Below, piece by piece: positions 1 through 9,417 of a stretch of 46,495 nucleotides of DNA (positions are counted from its first letter, which is position 1; every line of letters begins with the position of its first letter). This stretch comes from Fomitopsis serialis (lineage: Eukaryota > Basidiomycota > Agaricomycetes > Polyporales > Fomitopsidaceae). Both the position numbers and the translations under genes were made by a program. The DNA lies in assembly GCF_022376445.1 (NCBI RefSeq), contig NW_025955274.1, positions 1-46,495 of the forward strand, in the 5' to 3' direction. Under the pieces are notes generated by a model that had not been told where the DNA came from, ran no database searches, and saw nothing but the letters and a program-made list of their open reading frames with translations.

Positions 1-31
1 AGGCCATCAGATCTTAGTGTTTGGCTCACTC

Positions 32-96
32 GGGCAGAGGAGGTGCGAGCGTTGTTCTCCGAATCCTCCCCTGCCCGCCAATCATCTAGTCCCTCT
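32..96 (+). promoter_or_regulatory. Conserved upstream block of CTR copy 1
   Basis: A block about 375-440 bases before the CTR-1 start that recurs before CTR-2 at 4042-4106. The first 20 bases (32-51) are identical in both copies, and the rest differs by scattered substitutions. Conservation outside coding sequence suggests shared promoter or 5' leader function, or simply recent duplication. I see no exact match to the TTTGCTC copper element known for Mac1/Cuf1-type factors, so no factor is assigned. Confidence 0.5.
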
Positions 97-470
97 TTGT
101 CAATGCTCGTCAAACAGTGTCAGACGCTGGCGGCTCGGAGATGCTCTCTATCGTAGACGTTTGCACGTCTCCCGCCTACAAGTGGTGGTTATCAACCTCA
201 CTACACTTGCTGTCGCTGCCGACCGCCTCCACCCCGGTTCGTTTGCGAGGACTAGAGTTACCGGGCAATCTGGCCGTACTCACTGCCCGTCGATGTCTCG
301 CCGTCCGGCGTCTTTGCCGGCGCACTGCCCGCGAATCCTCTGCCACCCAAGCCTTTGTGTCTGTTTGTCCCTCTCGGAAATCGCCGCGTGCACGTGCTGG
401 GCTGCCATCTCGGGCGTCGCAGTGGCTACACTTGGTCGTCTCGGTATCTTCATCGAGGACTCTTGCAATC

Positions 471-1237
471 ATGGACATGCCAATGACTTCCACCGCCTCT
501 GCATCCATGGCGTCGTCCACCTCCGGCTCGATGGACATGGACGACATGATGATGGTTCCCTACCTTCACTTCACCGGAGGTGATAACCTCTTCTTCAAGA
601 CGTTGACCCCTTCCTCGCATGGCGCGATAGCTGGTGCCTGCATTGTCCTTGTAGCCTTCGCTATCTGCGAGCGTTGGTTTGCTTCTGTACGCAGTTGTCT
701 GACCATTCACTGGCGCCAGAGGTAGCAGATGTTGTCAACGCATCGTATCATTGGTACTGATCTCGCTGAGCAGAGCCCTCGCTACCGCAGCAAACAGGCG
801 TAACAGCCCTGAGAGGTCCGCCACCTCGACGCCTTCGAACGACGAAGACGCTTGCTGCGATGTGGAGGAGGTCAACATCAACAGTCTCTCGGTGAAGCAC
901 ACTAGGCCCATATTTGCCTTTCGCCGTGCCTCCCGCAACATTGAACCCTTCGTCCTATCGCACGATCTCCCCCGCGGCGCTCTCTACGCCCTCCAGGCGT
1001 TCCTGGCCTATACGCTTATGCTAGCTGTCATGTGCGTCACGTTGCATGTTGCGTTTTGATGGCGCCCCATGCATTCGTTCCCGAGTCGAGCGCGCTTGCT
1101 GATGATGACTTGGTCATTTTACTTATTCTTGCAGGACGTTCCAGGCGGCGTACATCATCTCGATCATCGTTGGGTTGGGCGTGGGCGAAGTCTTCTTTGG
1201 TAGATTGGGAACTGGTGACAGTCATCTGCTTCATTGA
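471..1237 (+). CDS. Ctr-family high-affinity copper transporter, copy 1
   Basis: Three exons (471-721, 774-1031, 1135-1237) give a 203-residue protein. Ctr proteins are trimeric plasma-membrane or vacuolar Cu(I) channels. The N-terminus is Met-rich (MDMPM at 1-5, MDMDDMMM near 22-29), the usual extracellular copper-collecting segment. TM1 follows the GDNLFFKTL stretch; the cytosolic loop is long and carries a Cys-Cys pair in DEDACCDVEE; TM2 holds the signature MxxxM as MLAVM; TM3 holds GxxxG as GLGVG and ends GRLGTGDSHLLH. The start is the ATG opening the Met-rich segment; the same ATG and same intron phases (2,2) occur in copy 2. A BIM1-like gene follows on the same strand. Family assignment is secure; copper as substrate is inferred from the family, and which membrane it sits in is not visible. 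Confidence 0.93.
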
Positions 1238-1881
1238 GATGTGGAACGGTGCCACCGTCGGTCGGCTTATGTTCGTGTTGACACCACACCGACTCCAAAT
1301 TCTGGCCAGGAAGTCTCTTTCTATCAGTCTGGTTTCCATTGGTTTCGTCTTGTACCGATACTTGTGACGACGTGCCATGTTCGTTGGCCCAAAGACTACA
1401 ACCAGTTGCCTCTTCTGTTGCTAAGGGGCCGTGACCGATAATTGCGGCGGTCGCGCGTAAGTTGATTACCCTTGGATCTTCCACCTGCCGGAAGTGATGG
1501 TGCCGGTCCTGCCGTGCGTCGATGTCCCAAAGTGAGCTTGCCTGGAGATCCTCGTACTCCTTCATAATGACGGAAGACATTGACACGACGAAGCGCAGCC
1601 GCACTTAGACGTTGGCCACTCGCCAAGTCGTTTGCCAAGTGCTGGAACGCGGCGAGCGGCAACACCCAGCCGGGCGCAATATGGTCATGACCCGCCAAGA
1701 TGGCGTCCAAGCATGCGCAAATAGAGGAGAGAAAACTCTTTCACCGCGTAAGCTGTATCTACGTAGACTACATAAATTCCGCATCCTCCTCGAGACCAGG
1801 CCCCAGTTCACTGCGAACGCCCCGTTCCTCGAGCCCCCCTAGCTTGACAATACGTTAGGATCACCGCTCAAGAGAGAAGAC
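1238..1881 (+). promoter_or_regulatory. CTR-1/BIM1-1 intergenic region and BIM1-1 promoter
   Basis: No gene is seen in these 644 bases. A TATA-like element lies at about 1770-1777, some 105-110 bases before the BIM1-1 start. It is preceded by GTAGACTA and followed by an ACTGCGAAC stretch, both of which recur before BIM1-2. A GGCGTCCAA motif near 1701 is also shared with the second copy (near 5696). These are the best candidates for cis-elements controlling the BIM1 genes. Confidence 0.5.
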
Positions 1882-2717
1882 ATGCGTTTCGCTAGTGTTG
1901 CATTCCTCGCCGGCATGGTGTCCGCCGTGTCGGCACACTTCCACCTGCAGTACCCTGGCCCTCGGGGACCGTTTGTGGAGGAGTCTGAGCCGACCTTCTG
2001 CGGTCGGTTGACACACACCTATTCGAGATCCTTCGCGTTCTGACATTTTGGTCGTAGATAATTATGGCGACGTCACGACGAACCGTACGGCCTTCCCGCT
2101 CAACAATGGGCACTACTACATCACGACGGAGCACCCAACCTGGACGCGTAAGACTTCGTTCAATATTCTCCCTCGCACGTCGCTCACTCCCCCTTCTAGT
2201 CGGCATCATCATCTCCACCGTTGCGAATCCGAACAACTTCGCTAACTTCACGGACTCGAGCGGCAAGTACCAGATGGCCGTGAACTACTTCGAGACCTCC
2301 GGCGAGGGCCCCTTCTGCGCGCCGCTCAACATCAGCGCGGCGAATATCGACGGCGTCAAGGACGGCTCGAACGTGACGGTTCAGTTCATCTTCGACGGCG
2401 GCGACGGCGCGCTGTACCAGGTACATTCGGTGCCCTTTCTTTGCATGCAATGGACACTAAGATGTTTTGCGTAGTGCGCGGACCTCACCCTCTCGGAGAG
2501 CCTGACCTCCATCCCGTCGAGTGTATCCTGCTCGAACGCGACGTCGAACGCTGGCGTGACCTACTTCAGCGCTGGTGTCACACCGACTCTCAGCGCGACG
2601 GCTACGAGCTCCGGCGCGAGCTCGACAAGCACATCGAGCGCGGCCGATGCGAAGGCCATCGTCGGTGTCTGGGGGCTTTTGTTGAGCGTGTTCGGTGGTC
2701 TGCTGGCTTTGGCGTAG
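1882..2717 (+). CDS. BIM1-like copper-binding GPI protein (X325, LPMO-like), copy 1
   Basis: Four exons (1882-2002, 2058-2147, 2200-2420, 2475-2717) encode 224 residues. A signal peptide (about residues 1-19, ending VSAVSA) should be cleaved to expose an N-terminal histidine (HFHLQYP), as in LPMOs and LPMO-like X325 proteins. Counting from that His, a second His in TTEHP is residue 48 and an Asp in FIFDGGDG is residue 118. This agrees with the His1/His/Asp copper site of the X325 family as I remember it. Cys 22 and later Cys residues probably form disulfides. A Ser/Thr-rich linker and a hydrophobic C-terminus ([14 protein letters not shown]) indicate a GPI anchor. The Cryptococcus homolog BIM1 passes copper to Ctr1 at the cell surface, and here the gene directly follows a CTR gene. 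No polysaccharide oxidation is implied. Confidence 0.87.
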
Positions 2718-4041
2718 TGGATTTTGAGCTTGATACACAATTTTGTGATGACGCGTTCCGCAATATGGATTGGATGGATCAATGACTCGCTGGTCCCTTT
2801 TGGATGTGCCGGTGTCATGAGCGAGTCGATGAAAAGCTAACATGCGTGCGTATACAGTACGCTGGTCAAAATTCCGATACCAATTACGCTACGCACCTCG
2901 TAAGTTAGGATAACTCACTACCCATGGTGTTCGCGCGACTCCATGTCATTTCGATGGGACACAGTGTTGCATGTGAAGTCCTTAAGCTTCACGATGCTGT
3001 GACAAGGACAGGAAGGTGATCGGCGGTCAGCGCCCCGTCTGTTCATAGCCGTTGTTAATATGCCCCAACCTGTATTAGGCTACTTGTGGTCCTGTGCACA
3101 GGCTCTCATAAACGGTGTCGGCGAATGAAATCGAAGACTGGTGATACTACTCACCATTGAACCCGACATAAAGGCACTCACTTCAAGTCCGTGCCTTGTT
3201 CCTCGATGTCACCCTTCGCGTCGTCATGCTCTAATACACGTAGAGCTTACCAGCCACCTGCACATCCCGCTCCTCGTCGTCTGGCGGAATCACAGTTTGC
3301 AGCCCGAAGATGCGCCTCACGCGACAGTGAGCTTTTAGATTGCTCAACTACATAGCATATGCATACCTTCTCGCCGCTTCAAGTGCGAAGTCTTCGAGAG
3401 CTGCCATCTGCCGGGAGCTTTTTCGTTTGAGTATAAGAAGTTGAGCGGAACTTCTGCCGTACGCCAGGTTCTTCACAAGAAGTTCGAGTCAGTCGTCCTG
3501 GTACAGTATGCATGTTATCTTGTGCAAGCATCCGCAAGGCAGAGGACGAACGAGCGCTCGTTTGGAACCTGGTGGCTGACCGATCTCGGCATCAGCCGAC
3601 GTCGCGCACAATTGCCTCACCCTTTGAGGCGACGCGCGCATCCCGCCTTCCGCTCTTCTTCTCCCAAACTACAGCTCGGCCACCAACTTCATTCATTTTT
3701 ACTTGCTTCGCTGGCCATGTGTATGATTGTCTCTCCGCTTTCTGTATGCCCCGAGATGAGTGGGAGCGCAGCCTCACGAAGCTCCTTTCGGCCACTTCTC
3801 TGAGTCAGGACCTCGACCAACTGTGCCAATCGCATTTGCGCACACCGCTTGGTGCTTGATCTTGAATGGCTTGTTATCTGTGCACGCTTTCAATTTACCT
3901 GCGCGGTTCTGTGTCACAGCAAGATCAGAGTCTAGCACCTTACATGCGATAACCGCGTCTACGTCTGAATCCTGATAGGGATGCTGTAATGCCCTCATTA
4001 AGGTAAGCCATCGGTATGACGCGGACGATCTTGACTTAGTG
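2718..4041. other. Intergenic spacer between the two CTR-BIM1 units
   Basis: About 1.3 kb without a recognisable gene. Short open frames around 3441-3860 show no known domain, no convincing splice structure and no counterpart in the other unit, so I do not call them. The spacer presumably holds the BIM1-1 terminator and the distal CTR-2 promoter. Confidence 0.6.
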
Positions 4042-4106
4042 GGGCAGAGGAGGTGCGAGCGCCGTTCTCTGAATCCACCTCTGCCCACCAATTGTCTAGC
4101 TCGCTT
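4042..4106 (+). promoter_or_regulatory. Conserved upstream block of CTR copy 2
   Basis: Counterpart of 32-96: the same 20-base core (4042-4061) followed by a mostly matching stretch. It lies about 460-530 bases before the CTR-2 start, somewhat farther than in copy 1, so the leader between block and start has gained or lost sequence since duplication. Confidence 0.5.
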
Positions 4107-4568
4107 TTGTCAATATCATGAAACCCGCACCAGCCGCTATCATCCCACTCGGCGCCTCAATCACGGGCTGTTCGTTGCAGATCCGCTTCTACTCGTCAAG
4201 GTGCCGTGTATCGTGTACTTGTTCTTCCTTGTACGCTCCTCTCGTGGCGGCATTCACAACCTCCCGCTTCCGCTGCCGTGCCTCCGCAGCATCCAGCCGT
4301 TGCAATCCGAAGCCGGTCGTCCTCTTCGCCCTGGAAAGGACTATTTGTAAGTGTACACTGCTTCCATCGTCTTTCTGGGGATATCGATGCTCATGCCCTC
4401 AGGGTCGGTACGGTTGTCTGGTCTCTGTTCGCCCAGTTCTATCCTCTGAGTCTGCAAGCCCGACTCTTCGGAAGTCCCCGTCGGCACGTGACCCGCCATC
4501 GTCTAAGTTACTTAGGGCGCAGCCACTAGCGATTCCCCTCAATCACTTCACCGACAAGTCTAGCGACC

Positions 4569-5337
4569 ATGGATATGTCCATGTCCATGTCAATGTCCTC
4601 CACCGCCTCAGCCTCCATGGCGTCGTCCACCTCCGGTTCGATGAATATGGACGACATGATGATGATGGTCCCTTACCTTCACTTCACTGGGGGTGACAAC
4701 CTCTTCTTCAAGACATTGACCCCTTCGTCGCACGGCGCAATCGCTGGGGCTTGTATTATCCTTGTAGCATTTGCCGTTGTCGAACGGTGGTTTGCTTCTG
4801 TGCGCAGCCGTCTGACTGTGCACTGGCGGAAGAGGTAGTGCACAGTGCATTCTACTGATCCAATGCGTACTCATTATGCGCGCAGAGCTCTCGCTCTCGC
4901 GGCAAACAGGGAGAACGGCGGGAGGTCCGCTACGTCAACGCCTACGAAGGACGAGGATGCTTGCTGCGACGTCGAGGAAGTCAGCGCCAACGGCTCATCG
5001 GACAAGTACACCGGGCCTACGTCTGCCATTCGCCGTGCCTGTCGCACCATCGAGCCCTTCATCCTATCGCACGATCTCCCCCGCGGCGCTCTCTACGCCC
5101 TTCAGGCGTTCCTGGCCTACACACTCATGCTAGCCGTCATGTACGTGGTGCTGCATTATGCGCTGATGGCGCTCCGCGCATCCGTTCCCGAGTCGAGCGC
5201 GTCCGCTGACGAGCTATCCGTTCCATTCCCACAGGACGTTTCAGGCGGCCTACATCATTTCAATCATCGTCGGCCTGGGTCTAGGCGAAGTGGTTTTTGG
5301 CAGATTGGGGACGGGCGACAGCCACCTGCTTCACTGA
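4569..5337 (+). CDS. Ctr-family high-affinity copper transporter, copy 2
   Basis: Three exons (4569-4834, 4886-5140, 5235-5337) encode 207 residues, with intron phases identical to copy 1. The Met-rich head is longer (MDMSMSMSMS, then MNMDDMMMM), giving more potential Cu(I) ligands. TM1, the loop with the Cys-Cys pair (DEDACCDVEE), TM2 with MLAVM, TM3 with GLGLG and the C-terminal GRLGTGDSHLLH are all kept. Most differences from copy 1 lie in the Met-rich head and the cytosolic loop; the membrane segments are nearly identical, so both copies appear to be under purifying selection. It is followed on the same strand by BIM1-2. Whether the two transporters differ in affinity or expression cannot be told from sequence. 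Confidence 0.94.
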
Positions 5338-5885
5338 GTGGGACCGGCGATATTTTCGAACAACGTTCCTGAACACGAGATCCCGCACTCTACTCCCTCC
5401 CGAGTCCACCTTCTCCTCACATGCTCCCACTTGCTTGCTCGTTCCAATGGTGTGCCAATGTCCTTGACGAAATTATCGCGATTGTTTATAGAACGAAATG
5501 ATTTGACTCGGCGCTATCTTTTCAGAACAACCCAATGTTTCCAACTCGCGTGTCTCAAAATGCCCCCGCGAACTAGGTCCACGACAATGCTAGGTTCAGA
5601 TGTGTCCTACTCCTTGGACAGGGACGGCATGTACATTCACTAATGCAACAGTCCGAAATGGCATCGTGTACCGCGGAAACCAGATAAGATGACAGGCGTC
5701 CAAATGCTGGCAAGCAGACGAGAAAGAAATCTTTCACCATCGAGTGGTGGCTGAGCGCTGGGGATGTGGCGTAGACTCTATAAACGCTGCGTCTCCTGCT
5801 CGGTTCCATTCACTGCGAACGTCCTCGCGTCTGCAGCTCCCTAGCTCTGCCTTCCGTGACGTTCACCGCTTTGCAGGAAGCCAAC
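5338..5885 (+). promoter_or_regulatory. CTR-2/BIM1-2 intergenic region and BIM1-2 promoter
   Basis: No gene is seen. A TATA-like CTATAAAC at about 5778-5785, preceded by GTAGACTC, sits about 105 bases before the BIM1-2 start, the same geometry as in BIM1-1. The ACTGCGAAC and CTCCCTAGCT stretches just downstream are shared with copy 1, and a GGCGTCCAA motif is also conserved upstream. Confidence 0.55.
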
Positions 5886-6737
5886 ATGCGTTTCGCCACT
5901 GCCGCAGTGCTCAGCGCGCTCGTGTCCGCTGTGTCAGCACACTTCCATCTACAGTATCCTAGCCCTAGAGGACCGTTCAACATGCAAAACGAGCTGACCT
6001 TCTGCGGTGAGTACGTGCGTTGCAATCCGTTTTCCGCGTACTGATTTTTTGCCTGCAGACGCTTATGGTCAGGTCACGACGAATCGCACAGTCTTCCCGC
6101 TCAGCAATGGGTACTACTTGCTAACATCGGAGCATCCGCTCTGGACACGTGGGTTCTAGGTCTCTGTACTTCGCTTCCATGCTTCTCACACCGCTCTTTC
6201 GCCGCGGCAGTTGGCGTCATTATCTCCACCGTCCCGGACCCCGACAATTTCGCCAACTTCACGGACTCGCAGGGCAACGACCAGATGGCCGTCAACTACT
6301 TTGAGACGTCCGGCGAGGGCGCGTTCTGTGCGCCGATCGACATCGGCGCGGCGAACATCGCTGGCGTGCAGGACGGCTCGAACGTCACGATCCAGTTCAT
6401 CTTCGACGGCGGTGACGGCGAGCTCTACCAGGTACGTCGGCGCCTCTTCGTGTCCACGGTGGGCGCCGACTGATGCGTGGCGCGCACACAGTGTGCGGAC
6501 CTCACACTTTCGGCGAACATGACCTCCATCCCGTCCGACGTGTCGTGCACGAACGCGACGTCGAACGCTGGCGTGACCTATTTTAGCTCCGGCGTGGCCC
6601 CGCCGACGATCACCGCGACGGGGACAAGCTCTAGCGCGACCTCGACCAGCACGTCGAGCGCGGCTGATGCGAAGTCCGTCGTCGGTGTTTCTGGAATCCT
6701 GTTAAGCGTGCTCGGTGGTATGCTGGCTTTGGCGTGA
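5886..6737 (+). CDS. BIM1-like copper-binding GPI protein (X325, LPMO-like), copy 2
   Basis: Four exons (5886-6006, 6059-6148, 6211-6431, 6492-6737) encode 225 residues; exons 1-3 are exactly the same lengths as in copy 1. Signal peptide, mature N-terminal His (HFHLQYP), second His in TSEHP (mature residue 48), Asp in FIFDGGDG (mature residue 118), Ser/Thr-rich linker and hydrophobic GPI tail (ILLSVLGGMLALA) are all present, so the copper-brace ligands are intact. A His seven residues before the second ligand in copy 1 (NNGHYY) is Tyr here (SNGYYL), so that residue is unlikely to be a ligand. Being last in the CTR-BIM1-CTR-BIM1 array, its role is inferred to be surface copper capture for the Ctr proteins. 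Confidence 0.88.
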
Positions 6738-8017
6738 TGCCAGTGTGCGTGGTATCAGGATAGTAAAATGGAATAGATGTACAGTAACTACGCTTGCTTT
6801 GCGTCCGCGACAATGATGGGATTGTTGAATCAGTGGCTGCCCCTTGGCTGGACGGAGGGTGTAAGTAGACGTGTTTTTGTCAGTACTCAGCCATCAACTT
6901 CGCAACACATCTCGGATACAATACACAATACATGCTAGGCACAGAAATATATTGAGCTCAGAGAGCCTGTGGTGCTCTGCGATGTAAGTGGTCTTGCGGC
7001 CCATGGCTATGGTCCCGCGAGCTCGCGACGTTCTATTCATAGACGGAAGCACGCACGTGACCGCGACGGGTGCCTGGTGCTTCGGTGACGGACCGAAGGC
7101 CGACAGGGAGCATGTGAAAAGGCGATGGCCGCGAGGATGGCGGGGCGATGGCCGTCAGCAAGATGACACGGCGAGGACACCCCCGGGAGTGGCCCCCGCC
7201 CAGAGGCCGCCTCGCTGCGCGGCCTGCGGCGCTCTGTCTGAGACTGTCGCTGCGGTCGACCCCGCTGACGCATCCTGTCTTCCCGTCCGCAGGCTGCGCA
7301 TGTCCCAAATGGCGGCCTGCGTCCGGGTGCGTGGGGACGACCGTGCTGCGTGTCTTGGTCGGTCTGCTGGTCCCCTGCGGAACTGGCTGCGTCGGTAGGC
7401 CCCAGGACGTGTACTGGCCACCGCGAGCAGCTCGATGACTATGAAACATAGTGTGTCACTACTAGGTTGTCGGTGAGTAAGCCACAGGAGAGTCATCAAG
7501 CCACATTCTGACGGGTGAGACAGGAGCCGGGGAGTCAGAGCCTCGGAGGCTCTGCCGCGGGCGAGCGTAATCGCAGCCCGTAAATGTCTTGTCGTCGGAC
7601 TCGATCGATCGGGGCAGTTCCCTTCGCCTTCCTTCATCCGCCCGCAGGCCGATTTCACGCGCACGCGCGCCCGCCGGCCAGATTGCACAGATTTATGAAT
7701 GCTTCGCCGCACCGCCATACAATATATTGCCCCCCCTCCCGTCGACGTCCGTATCGTTCAGATCCACTTCCCTTGTCGCGCAAGATAAGCTTTAGCTTGC
7801 CTCGCTGCCGCCTGCCTGTCCGACCACTGGACAGCATCGCCTCCACGCCCCTAAGTACCCTGGTCTTCTCCGGTACCGCGTCCCTCCCCCGGCGCGGATC
7901 CAACGCTCTCCAGGGTTAACGTTCTCTTGGTCGGGTGGTTCCCGTATACGCCGAATTCAACCTCGACCCGCCCCGACCGCTCTATTGCCTCGTTATTAGT
8001 GGCCCAGCCATAAAGGG
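6738..8017. other. Gene-poor interval, 1.3 kb
   Basis: No gene can be supported. A very GC-rich part (about 7040-7440) is open in several frames on both strands, as expected of GC-rich DNA; the longest frame (7155-7718, minus) has no recognisable domain. The right end should contain the promoter and leader of the gene starting at 8018. Confidence 0.5.
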
Positions 8018-8774
8018 ATGTGGCCTCCGTTAGGACGACAGAACTCGGACGGCGCATGGGAAGTCGTGGACTCGAAGAGTGTCGAGCCCGTGTGTGTCTA
8101 CGACGATCCCGATGGTAAGTGGCCCCCGCCTCCTCCCTCCGTCCCCGCGCGAAGCGAGCTCACGCGGAACGGCGCCGGCAGATCTCCCCATTATGCGGGT
8201 GGCCTCGGAGAACGTGAACGTGTCGTGCACGTACGACGTCCGGCGGCCGCACCCGGACGACAGGGCACGCAGCCCCGTCACCGCAGCGCTCCTCACCGCA
8301 CGCGGCCGCCTCCTGCGCGAGGCTGCGCGCGCGGGCTACAACATTCTGCTCGTCGAAGGGTAAGCAAAGTGCCCCTCCACCATAGGCACGTGGCTCACCG
8401 TGTCCCGTCTCCATAGATGGTCCGTAACCCTCCAACGCAGATCCGCCATCCACACCGCGCAGAGCCACCCGCACGCCCCCGCCTTCCGGCTCTCCGTGCA
8501 CTACACCGGGCGGCCCGCCTTCGTGGGCGGCACGGACCCGGGCACGCGGCCGCCCCCGCCGTTCTTCGGTATGCTCCAGGACTGGGGCGCGCACCTCGAG
8601 CGTGTGTACTTCAGCGCCGTGCCCCCGACGACGCCCGGGGAAGGAGAACAGGGAGCGGTCGGTGTCGCGCTCGGCGTCGGCAACGTCGCGGGTTTCGCGG
8701 GTGTCACGCATGCTGAGGTCGCCGTCGCCACCGCGGTCCGCGTCGCCCAGGGACGCGAAGAGGCCTGCGAATAG
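8018..8774 (+). CDS. Conserved-looking protein of unknown function
   Basis: Three exons (8018-8114, 8182-8359, 8417-8774) with clean GT-AG introns give 210 residues. The chain is soluble-looking: an N-terminal stretch MWPPLGRQNSDGAWEVV, a basic and Ala/Arg-rich helix-like part (TARGRLLREAARAGYNILLVEGW, about residues 70-92) and a Gly/Val-rich C-terminal part. No signal peptide, membrane segment or catalytic motif is evident. The style, with a motif ending in LLVEGW, resembles a family I associate with Agaricomycete genomes, but I cannot name a function. The start is the first ATG of an exon with matching downstream phases. Confidence 0.7.
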
Positions 8775-9417
8775 GATGAGAGTCGTGCAGGCGTGGAGGC
8801 GGGGGCTCTCCGGTGTGTTGAGGATAATCCGTCTCTGAGGATGAGAGGTGCCAGCGAGGGCACCCCAGCGGTGGGTAAGCCATCGGCTGGACGTCTGGTG
8901 CTGGTTCGTCCCTAGGTCTGTTTCAAAGCTCAATTTCTATTTGTTCATGAATCCGGTCGCTCCTTCCCTCGTAGTCCAAGTCCTGCTCAAGTAAACGCAT
9001 TGTAATCTTAGCATATGTAGTTGTCATTCATCACACTCGTCGATCCTCACGTAGCCAGCCCACCTGCACTAGTACCCGTAGCACTTTCATGTAGCGCACA
9101 GTCAATGATAGCACCCTCTGCTCAACCACACATATCATCTGGGATCACTTTCAACCAAGACAGCGTTGTGTGGAGCGAGGATTGGTATACAGCCTTACCG
9201 TGGCACACCAAAGTCTACTGAGCCAATGTAGTACAAAATCCACAAGTCGGTACAATGCAAACTCGATTCAAGGACAAAGTTAGATAGCCGACAGACAGGC
9301 ATGTAACATGGGGCGAGACATGACCGGGCGCGCCGGCGAATCCATCTGGCTTTGAGCGGACTCAATGCATGTAGTCTCTCCTCAAAGCAACGGTGCAGGC
9401 CCTTCACGACCGAACGC
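8775..9417. other. Intergenic region between convergent genes
   Basis: About 640 bases between the 3' ends of the unknown gene at 8018 and the sulfurtransferase gene. No gene, repeat or RNA is recognised. It is more AT-rich than the flanking exons, as expected of 3' untranslated and terminator sequence. Confidence 0.5.

Larger units (their letters stand above)
32..6737 (+). repeat. Tandem duplication of a CTR-BIM1 two-gene unit
   Basis: Start-to-start distance is 4098 bases for the CTR genes and 4004 for the BIM1 genes, so the duplicated unit is about 4.1 kb. Gene order, strand, exon number, intron phases and promoter fragments correspond, while introns and most intergenic DNA have diverged. 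That indicates an old duplication whose coding parts are maintained. The left edge of the duplication may lie outside the window. Confidence 0.85.

Noticed and set aside
4118..4696. 192-codon frame overlapping the CTR-2 leader
   Set aside because: It runs out of frame into CTR-2 exon 1, is Ser/Arg/Cys-rich without domain features and has no counterpart at CTR-1.
32..6737. Idea that the BIM1-like genes are active lytic polysaccharide monooxygenases
   Set aside because: The copper site has an Asp ligand, and the size and GPI tail match the X325/BIM1 group, which is associated with copper handling rather than polysaccharide cleavage.
7155..7718. 187-codon minus-strand frame and the overlapping + strand frames
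   Set aside because: Several frames are open on both strands in GC-rich DNA; there is no domain, no splice structure and no conserved neighbour.
8160..8933. 257-codon minus-strand frame
   Set aside because: It lies over the exons of the unknown + strand gene with well-formed introns; its own composition shows no domain.
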